Origin: Chthoniobacterales bacterium
GTDB lineage: Bacteria > Verrucomicrobiota > Verrucomicrobiia > Chthoniobacterales > UBA10450
Length of the DNA: 7,080 bases
NCBI GenBank assembly: GCA_013695925.1
Contig: JACCZO010000269.1
Coordinates: 1 to 7,080 of the forward strand
Direction of reading: 5' to 3'
The translations under genes and the position numbers were made by a program. Shown here piece by piece: positions 1 through 4,750 of the stretch. How positions within the stretch are numbered: position 1 is the first letter of the stretch; every line of letters begins with the position of its first letter. The notes beneath the pieces were generated by a model. That model saw only the letters and a list, made by a program, of their open reading frames with translations. It was not told the DNA's origin and did no database searches.

Positions 1-166
1 CGCGAAAAAATTCGTGCGCGTCCATCGCGAGCCGCTGATCGAAGGCCGCGATCTCGGTGCGACGGAGCAAATACCAGGTGGTGACAGCGCCGCCAATGGT
101 GGCGGCCACCCCGAGGAGTGCCGAGTAAAGCGCTACCTTCCACCGCAATGGCCATTTCCTGATCAC
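1..166 (-). CDS. Sensor histidine kinase, N-terminal fragment (runs off left edge)
   Basis: Only the first 55 codons are in the window. Reading leftward from a GTG at 166-164, the peptide has a basic N-terminus (RKWPLRWK, residues 3-10), one strong membrane segment at about residues 11-34 (VALYSALLGV... ending in WYLL), then RR and a hydrophilic stretch (TEIAAFDQRLAMDAHEF), as at the start of the periplasmic sensor region of a two-component kinase. The GTG start overlaps the TGA of the response regulator by 4 bp (GTGA, 166-163), which fixes the start and suggests translational coupling. A kinase identity is inferred from this arrangement (regulator followed by a membrane protein with N-terminal TM), as no catalytic domain is visible. 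An ATG at 155-153 lies in another frame and gives a non-membrane, His/Arg-rich peptide, so it was not chosen. It could be another membrane protein, but a cognate kinase is by far the likeliest. Confidence 0.75.
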   Translation of the reverse strand, partial: MIRKWPLRWKVALYSALLGVAATIGGAVTTWYLLRRTEIAAFDQRLAMDAHEFFR

Positions 167-825
167 GGTTCGTGGATCGTGTAGCCGAGATGCCGGACGG
201 TGTGGATGAGCGGCGGAGAATCGATTTTCCGGCGTAGCCGGCTGATGAAGACCTCGACGAGTTTCATGTCGTACTCGTGTTCCCGCTCCCAGACTCTCTC
301 GCACAACTCGGTGCGGGTAAAGACGCGACCTGGCTCCCGCATCAGGACCCGAAGCAAAGTGAGTTCGCGGACCGAGAGTTCGATCCGGCGCGTTCCGCGA
401 TGCAGTTCGTTGTCGACCAGGTCGAGGGTCAGGTCAGCCACCTTTAATTTCACCGCCGCCTTTTCCGCATAACGGCGGCCGAGAGCTGCGACCCGGGCGA
501 CCAGCTCCTGCATCGCGAACGGCTTGGCCAGGTAATCGTCGGCCCCGAGCGCGAGTCCGCTCACCCGGTCAGTCAATTCGCCGCGCGCCGTCAGGATCAG
601 GACACGGCTGTCGACATGCGCCTTGCGCAAGCGGCGCAGGACTTCGAAGCCGTCGACCCCGGGCAGCATCACGTCGAGGACGATCAACTCGAAGCGGGTT
701 TCCTTGGCATCGCGCAAAGCCGTCTCACCGTCGTGCACCACTTTCAGTTCGTGGCCGGCGTTGGTCAGAGCGCGCGAGACGTGCCGCGCGAGCCGCACTT
801 CATCTTCTACAACCAGAATACGCAT
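163..825 (-). CDS. OmpR/PhoB-family DNA-binding response regulator
   Basis: This is a 220-residue cytoplasmic transcription regulator of a two-component system. The receiver domain (about residues 1-115) has the acidic pocket E7-D8, the phospho-acceptor D51 in LIVLDVMLPG, T79 in LILTAR and the invariant K101 in YLAKPF. The winged-helix DNA-binding domain (about 126-218) has the typical ELTLLRVLMREPGRVFTR and VEVFISRLRRKID recognition-helix segments and the terminal HTVRHLGYTI wing. The start is set at 825 because MRILVVEDE is the usual family N-terminus and an AAAGG lies 11 nt upstream (841-837). An in-frame ATG at 903 would add 26 unrelated residues. The next gene leftward is a kinase overlapping by 4 bp, and the gene is divergent from the cupredoxin operon. 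Receiver sequence resembles CusR/QseB-like regulators, but I cannot name the inducer. All key residues are present, so it should be phosphorylatable. Confidence 0.96.
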   Translation of the reverse strand: MRILVVEDEVRLARHVSRALTNAGHELKVVHDGETALRDAKETRFELIVLDVMLPGVDGFEVLRRLRKAHVDSRVLILTARGELTDRVSGLALGADDYLAKPFAMQELVARVAALGRRYAEKAAVKLKVADLTLDLVDNELHRGTRRIELSVRELTLLRVLMREPGRVFTRTELCERVWEREHEYDMKLVEVFISRLRRKIDSPPLIHTVRHLGYTIHEP

Positions 826-839
826 GGGATTGGGGACCT

Positions 840-869
840 TTATAACAAGTAAAATTTGATCAGCAGCAA
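840..869 (-). promoter_or_regulatory. Candidate sigma-70-like promoter of the regulator-kinase pair
   Basis: On the minus strand a TTGCTG (869-864) is followed after 18 bp by TTATAA (845-840), a fair -35/-10 pair in an AT-richer patch than the surrounding genes. Transcription would begin about 7 nt downstream, leaving only a short leader before the ATG at 825. That would place the AAAGG at 841-837 within or next to the -10 rather than in the mRNA, so either the promoter or the ribosome site reading is off. Consensus match only. Confidence 0.3.
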
Positions 870-904
870 CTTCCCGTGGCCAATCGGCGAGGACGATTCG
901 CAAA

Positions 905-924
905 AGGTTTCAGGTTTGTTACTT
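905..924 (+). promoter_or_regulatory. Candidate operator, copy 1 (CAGG-N3-GTTACTT element) upstream of cupredoxin operon
   Basis: The element ends in CAGG TTT GTTACTT (911-924). The same arrangement, CAGG CGC GTTACTT, occurs at 4677-4690 in front of the other cupredoxin gene. Over 20 aligned bases the two copies agree at 14 positions. Here the left arm (AGGTTTC) no longer mirrors the right arm, so this copy is an imperfect palindrome. It ends 57 bp before the ATG at 982, against 60 bp for the other copy. It lies between the divergent regulator and cupredoxin genes, so it could serve either direction. Binding by the adjacent OmpR-type regulator is inferred. CusR-type regulators are known to use inverted-repeat boxes, but the bases here do not match the CusR box. 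Confidence 0.4.
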
Positions 925-981
925 TTCAGTTCCTGCTTATTCCCACTAAAACGATTGTAAGCAGACCTTCTTTGCTTCGAA

Positions 982-1680
982 ATGATTCACGATTCACCGC
1001 ATACCGCTGAGCGATTTCGCTCGATCTCTTCGAGGATGGACTTTTTTGTGACGATCGCAATCTTGGCGGCGCTCCTCGGCGGAGCGGGCAGTTGCTTCGG
1101 CCAGGCGGCGATCGAGGGCACGGTAGAACTGCCCAAGGGACATTTTGTTCCGGTGGAAAACGAGCGTTATGAGATTGTAAGCAAGGCCGGTGTCCTCGCG
1201 ACCGATCCCCCGCGAGCGGTGGTCTATCTTGCCGGGAATTTCTCCCGCTCGGAGCGTCTCCCGCACCGGACGGTGACGCAGAAGGAGCTTGCCTTTATCC
1301 CCGGTCTGCTCGCGATCGAGGTCGGCACAAAAGTGCAATTCCCTAACGAGGATGACACCTATCACAACATCTTTTCCTACTCTCCGACAAAGCGCTTCGA
1401 TCTCGGGCGCTATCCGCCAGAGGAACATCCGGTGCCCTCGGTCGTCTTCGACAAGCCGGGGCTGGTCACGCTGCGCTGCGACATCCACGAACACATGCGC
1501 GGTCTCATCCTCGTTCTCCAGACTCCTTATTTCACCATCACGGATGGCAAAGGCCATTTCCGGCTGACGAATTTGCCGGCGGGTCGCCACGTCTTGAAGG
1601 CCTGGATCAACAGTCGCAAAACGGTGGAACATCCGGTCGAGCTGAAAAACGGCGCGAGTCTCCAGGCCAACCTGCCGTGA
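982..1680 (+). CDS. Secreted cupredoxin-like protein with C-terminal carboxypeptidase-regulatory-like domain
   Basis: A 232-residue exported protein resembling those often labelled methylamine utilization protein/plastocyanin-like. After a basic n-region (RFRSISSR, 11-18) comes a hydrophobic segment (about 21-38) ending near GQA, so a signal peptide is likely. Lipidation at C38 is possible but the preceding AGS is a poor lipobox. The central domain carries a putative type 1 copper site: H128 in TYHNIFS and the loop C166-D-I-H169-E-H171-M172, which supplies Cys, His and Met ligands. The C-terminal part (about 183-232, FTITDGKGHFRLTNLPAG) reads like a carboxypeptidase-regulatory beta-sandwich. 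The start at 982 was kept because a start at M19 (1036) would remove the basic n-region; neither has a well-spaced ribosome site. Its TGA overlaps the next gene's GTG by 4 bp. The role is probably periplasmic copper binding or electron transfer; partner unknown. Confidence 0.88.
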   Translation: MIHDSPHTAERFRSISSRMDFFVTIAILAALLGGAGSCFGQAAIEGTVELPKGHFVPVENERYEIVSKAGVLATDPPRAVVYLAGNFSRSERLPHRTVTQKELAFIPGLLAIEVGTKVQFPNEDDTYHNIFSYSPTKRFDLGRYPPEEHPVPSVVFDKPGLVTLRCDIHEHMRGLILVLQTPYFTITDGKGHFRLTNLPAGRHVLKAWINSRKTVEHPVELKNGASLQANLP

Positions 1681-3458
1681 GCCCGGCGGCCGAGTCTCGC
1701 GCGCCCGGTATCCGCCGCTTTCGGATCAAGCTCTTCATCGCCATGATGGTGGTGGTCTCGACCCTGACCTCGTCGGGCATTTACTTCGCACAAGAGCGGG
1801 CGGCAGAGGACGCGCAAGCCGATCTCCAGCGCGATTTCGAGCTCGAGCTGAGCTCGCTGCATCGCCTGCAAGACCTGCGCAACGCCGCCGTGGCCGATCG
1901 CTCGCGGAAGCTCGCCCAAAACGCCCGCATCCACGCCGCCCTGGAGGATAACGCGCTCGATCTTCTCTACCCGAGCGCGCGCGAGGAATTACGCGACCTG
2001 ATGGGACCGGCGGTCCCGGGCGAGGTCGATAGTGCGGAGACTCTCCACGCCCGCTTCTACCGCTTTCTCGACAGCCACGGCGAGGTGATCCCGCCGCCGA
2101 GCAACGATGCCGGCGTCCTTTTGCCTAACGAGGAGGCCCGCCTCGCTCGGCCGGGTCTCTTCCCGACGTTGCAGATCGGCTACCTCGCGCGGCGGGACGA
2201 GGCGGGCCGGTCGACGGTCGATGAGATGATCGCGGTCCCGATTCGCTCGACCGAGACGAACGGGGTGATCGCGGCGCTCGTCCTCGGCTTCAAGCCGGTC
2301 GAGACCGTGCCGCACGGGGAATCGATCGGAATGAAGAGCGGCATCCTGGTGGATGGGCAGTTGCAGTTAACCGAGCTCGACCAGGCGGCGGAAGAACAGG
2401 TCGCGCGCGAAGTGACGCAGGACCTGGCGCATCCGAGCCAGCACGAAAGCCTCCGCACCACGATCGGCGGAGTGCCGCATCTCCTCTTTTACAAGAAACT
2501 CAATCTCGATTCCGATTACCCGCCGGCCTACGAAGTTTGCGTCTATCCACTCGACCAATTGCTCGCCCGCCAGGCGCGCCTGCGCTGGCAAATCCTGAGC
2601 GCGGGCGGCCTCCTCCTGGTTGGGGGATTTCTGGTCAGCCATTTCGTTTCCCGCCGGCTCTCGCGACCGGTCGAGGCCCTGGCTGTGGTCTCGGAGGAAA
2701 ATTTCACTCAACGCCAGCGCGCGGAAGCGGAGCTGCAAACGACCTCGGAAGAACTGCAACGCTCGGCGCGTTTCTCGGCCGATGCCTCGCATCAGCTCAA
2801 GAGCCCGATCACGGTCCTGCGTGCCGGGCTCGATTCGCTCCTCGCCCGCGAAGGTTTACCAGAGGAGGTTTACGAAGAAGTTTCCACTCTCATCCATCAA
2901 ACCTATCGGCTGACGGGCGTGGTGGAGGATCTGCTCCTGCTCTCGCGCATGGATGCGGGAAAACTGCGGCTAACTCTCAAGACCGTCGACCTCACCCTTT
3001 TGGTCGGCGAATGGCTCGATGATCTTCAGGCCATGCCGGAAGCGGCTGATCTTCGCGTCGCAGCCGATATTCCAGAGGGACTCCAAATTGCCGGCGAAAT
3101 AAAATATACGTCCCTGGTCGTGCAGAACCTACTCGATAATGCCCGGAAGTATAACCGCCCCGGCGGTAGCATTTGCCTCTCCGCCAGCCGCTCCGGGCGA
3201 GAGGTGGAATTGCGGGTGAAGAATAGCGGGCGCGGCATCCCGGCCACGGAGCAGCCCTACATTTTCGAGCGATTTCATCGCGCGGGCGCGAGTGCCGACG
3301 TGCCCGGGCATGGGCTCGGCCTGAACCTCGCGCGCGAGCTCGTCCGCCTCCACGGCGGCGAACTTCGCCTTGTGATATCGGACTCGGAGTGGACTGAATT
3401 CAGCGCTGTTTTCCGGGCCGCTGTGCTGGCTCCGCAACCATCCGCCATCGCTTCATGA
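1677..3458 (+). CDS. Membrane sensor histidine kinase (HisKA/HATPase_c) with large periplasmic domain
   Basis: A complete 593-residue sensor kinase. TM1 is at about 18-37 and TM2 at about 304-323, bracketing a ~265-residue periplasmic domain that could be Cache-like (a stretch with IAVPIRSTETNGVIAALVLGF at about 185-205), which is not certain. After TM2 a short linker (SRRLSRPVEAL, then a coiled coil at about 345-365) looks like an abbreviated HAMP. The H-box is SADASHQLKSPI with H372. The N-box is QNLLDNARKY (N484, N488), G1 is KNSGRGIP with Asn at 516 where Asp is usual, the F-box is IFERFHRA (530) and G2 is GHGLGLNLAREL (544-555). The kinase core is therefore intact. The GTG start overlaps the cupredoxin stop (GTGA, 1677-1680) and the stop overlaps the barrel gene's ATG (3455-3458). 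No response regulator is encoded in this operon, so the divergent regulator 850 bp away is the obvious candidate partner (inference). Confidence 0.95.
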   Translation: MSPAAESRAPGIRRFRIKLFIAMMVVVSTLTSSGIYFAQERAAEDAQADLQRDFELELSSLHRLQDLRNAAVADRSRKLAQNARIHAALEDNALDLLYPSAREELRDLMGPAVPGEVDSAETLHARFYRFLDSHGEVIPPPSNDAGVLLPNEEARLARPGLFPTLQIGYLARRDEAGRSTVDEMIAVPIRSTETNGVIAALVLGFKPVETVPHGESIGMKSGILVDGQLQLTELDQAAEEQVAREVTQDLAHPSQHESLRTTIGGVPHLLFYKKLNLDSDYPPAYEVCVYPLDQLLARQARLRWQILSAGGLLLVGGFLVSHFVSRRLSRPVEALAVVSEENFTQRQRAEAELQTTSEELQRSARFSADASHQLKSPITVLRAGLDSLLAREGLPEEVYEEVSTLIHQTYRLTGVVEDLLLLSRMDAGKLRLTLKTVDLTLLVGEWLDDLQAMPEAADLRVAADIPEGLQIAGEIKYTSLVVQNLLDNARKYNRPGGSICLSASRSGREVELRVKNSGRGIPATEQPYIFERFHRAGASADVPGHGLGLNLARELVRLHGGELRLVISDSEWTEFSAVFRAAVLAPQPSAIAS

Positions 3459-4660
3459 AACGCGCTTTCCTGTGTGCCTGCCTGTTCGCCTCGGCCTTGC
3501 GGAGCCTGAGTGCGCAGGATTTTCTCGACCAGCTCCACCAGGCCCTAACGATCAGCTTTTTCGACGACAGGGTGCGGGCGCGGGCGAGCGGGTTGCTCGA
3601 CCTTGAATACTATCATTACCCGCAGCCTGCGCCGGGTTTGATCGAAGCCATGGGGCACGATCTTTTCGCCCCGCGCCTGAGCGTTTTTGTCGACGCCAAG
3701 ATCGGGCCGCACGTTTATTTTTTCGCCCAGAGCAGGGTCGATACTGGCTTTGATCCGTCCGATCTGGGCGCGGAATGGCGGCTGGACGAGTACGCGCTGC
3801 GCATCACGCCCTGGGACGATGGCCGGTTCAACCTGCAGCTCGGGAGATTCCCGACCGTCATCGGCGGCTGGATCCAGCGCCATCTCTCCTGGGACAACCC
3901 CTTCATCAACGCGCCGATCCCCTACGACGGCGTCTCCCTTGTCTCCGACCGTGAGCTCCCTTTCACCGGCCAAAGCTTCCGCCGGGTGCCGGCCTTCGAT
4001 AAATACGAATTCCTGCCCATCGTCTGGGGTCCCGCCTATACCCTCGGGGCTTCGGTCGCCGGCCGGATCGGGATTTTCGAATACGCCGCGGCGATGAAAA
4101 ACGCGGCGGTCTCCTCGCGCCCCGAAGCGTGGGAGGAATTTAATTTCCACTATCCCACCTACGAACTGCGGCTCGGCGTGCGGCCGAATCAGGCCTGGAA
4201 TTTCGGGCTCTCCGGCGCGGTCGGCCCCTACCTTCTGCCCGACGCGCACCCAATGCCGGCGCAGAGCGATCGCGGAGATTTTTATCAATACGTCCTGAGC
4301 CAGGATGTGAGCTACGGGCGCGGCCATTTCCAGATCTGGGCGGAAGCTTTCGTCTCCCGTTTCGAAGTGCCGCGACTCGGGAATGCCGATATGTTTGCCT
4401 ACTACATCGAGGCGAAATACCGGATCACTCCGCAACTCTTCGCCGCCCTGCGCTGGAACCAGGAGTTTTTCGTCACGGCGGACGACCCCGCCGGCCGGCC
4501 CGTTTCCCGCGCACATGACGTCCTCCGGATCGACGGGGCGCTCGGCTATCGTTTCACTGCCTACACCCAATTAAAATTGCAATACAGTTTGGCGCGGGGC
4601 GATTTTATCTCCGATAATCTCCACGGCACCTTTGCCGCGCAGTTCACGGTTCGGTTCTGA
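3455..4660 (+). CDS. Outer-membrane beta-barrel (porin-like) protein, family unassigned
   Basis: A 401-residue exported protein. The N-terminus MKRAFLCACLFASALRSLSA is a signal peptide with likely cleavage before Q21. The mature part is rich in aromatic residues with alternating polar/hydrophobic strands (LSVFVDAKIG, HVYFFAQSRVD, YALRITPW, FNLQLGRFP, YELRLGVRP, FYQYVLSQDVSYG, FQIWAEAFVS, AYYIEAKYRI, LFAALRWNQEFF, YTQLKLQYSLARGD). It ends in FAAQFTVRF, with the terminal Phe that marks barrels for BAM-dependent insertion. Together these support an outer-membrane barrel. I do not recognise the exact family, and neither substrate nor pore can be stated. The ATG overlaps the kinase TGA by 4 bp, so it is probably translated with the kinase and cupredoxin. 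It could be an uptake or efflux channel, or a conduit holding a redox partner; the last idea is only suggested by its two cupredoxin neighbours. Confidence 0.85.
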   Translation: MKRAFLCACLFASALRSLSAQDFLDQLHQALTISFFDDRVRARASGLLDLEYYHYPQPAPGLIEAMGHDLFAPRLSVFVDAKIGPHVYFFAQSRVDTGFDPSDLGAEWRLDEYALRITPWDDGRFNLQLGRFPTVIGGWIQRHLSWDNPFINAPIPYDGVSLVSDRELPFTGQSFRRVPAFDKYEFLPIVWGPAYTLGASVAGRIGIFEYAAAMKNAAVSSRPEAWEEFNFHYPTYELRLGVRPNQAWNFGLSGAVGPYLLPDAHPMPAQSDRGDFYQYVLSQDVSYGRGHFQIWAEAFVSRFEVPRLGNADMFAYYIEAKYRITPQLFAALRWNQEFFVTADDPAGRPVSRAHDVLRIDGALGYRFTAYTQLKLQYSLARGDFISDNLHGTFAAQFTVRF

Positions 4661-4670
4661 GGGATTCCAA

Positions 4671-4690
4671 AAGTAACAGGCGCGTTACTT
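4671..4690. promoter_or_regulatory. Perfect 7-6-7 inverted repeat, candidate operator copy 2
   Basis: AAGTAAC (4671-4677), six bases AGGCGC, then GTTACTT (4684-4690) form a perfect palindrome in the 90-bp gap between the barrel gene and the cupredoxin-dehydrogenase gene. It lies 60 bp before the ATG at 4751 and matches the element at 905-924. The arms are A/T-rich with only two G/C pairs each and are not followed by a T-run, so a terminator is unlikely. A dimeric regulator site fits better. No convincing -10 was found between it and the start codon. A weak GAAAG (4736-4740) is the only ribosome-site candidate for the downstream gene. Confidence 0.5.
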
Positions 4691-4750
4691 ATGCGCGGTC
4701 GCCTCCGCTCAGGGAAACGGGTAGCGTGAGCAACTGAAAGTCTCCATCTA

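Noticed and set aside
826..903. Longer start of the response regulator at 903, adding 26 residues
   Set aside because: The extension has no receiver-domain counterpart, the family normally begins at MRILVVEDE, and an AAAGG precedes the 825 start. The extension would also consume most of the promoter-like region.
1036..1038. Alternative start of the cupredoxin at ATG 1036
   Set aside because: It has a GAGG directly abutting the ATG, with no spacing, and would delete the basic residues before the hydrophobic signal segment. It remains possible but less likely.
2790..2795. His-Gln instead of His-Glu in the kinase H-box (SHQLKSP)
   Set aside because: I first took it as a defect, but HQL is common in TctE-like kinases and the rest of the catalytic core is intact.
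3545..4570. 341-codon minus-strand open frame opposite the barrel gene
   Set aside because: It is antisense to a gene with signal peptide and barrel features. The translated product is low-complexity and charged, with no domain.
4671..4690. Palindrome as a transcription terminator of the barrel operon
   Set aside because: The stem is only 7 bp with two G/C pairs and no T-run follows. The related copy lies in a divergent promoter region, where a terminator makes no sense.
4706..4731. CGCTCA...TGAGC short inverted repeat in the gap before the fusion gene
   Set aside because: Five paired bases with a loop of about 15 is within chance expectation and it is not shared with the other intergenic region.
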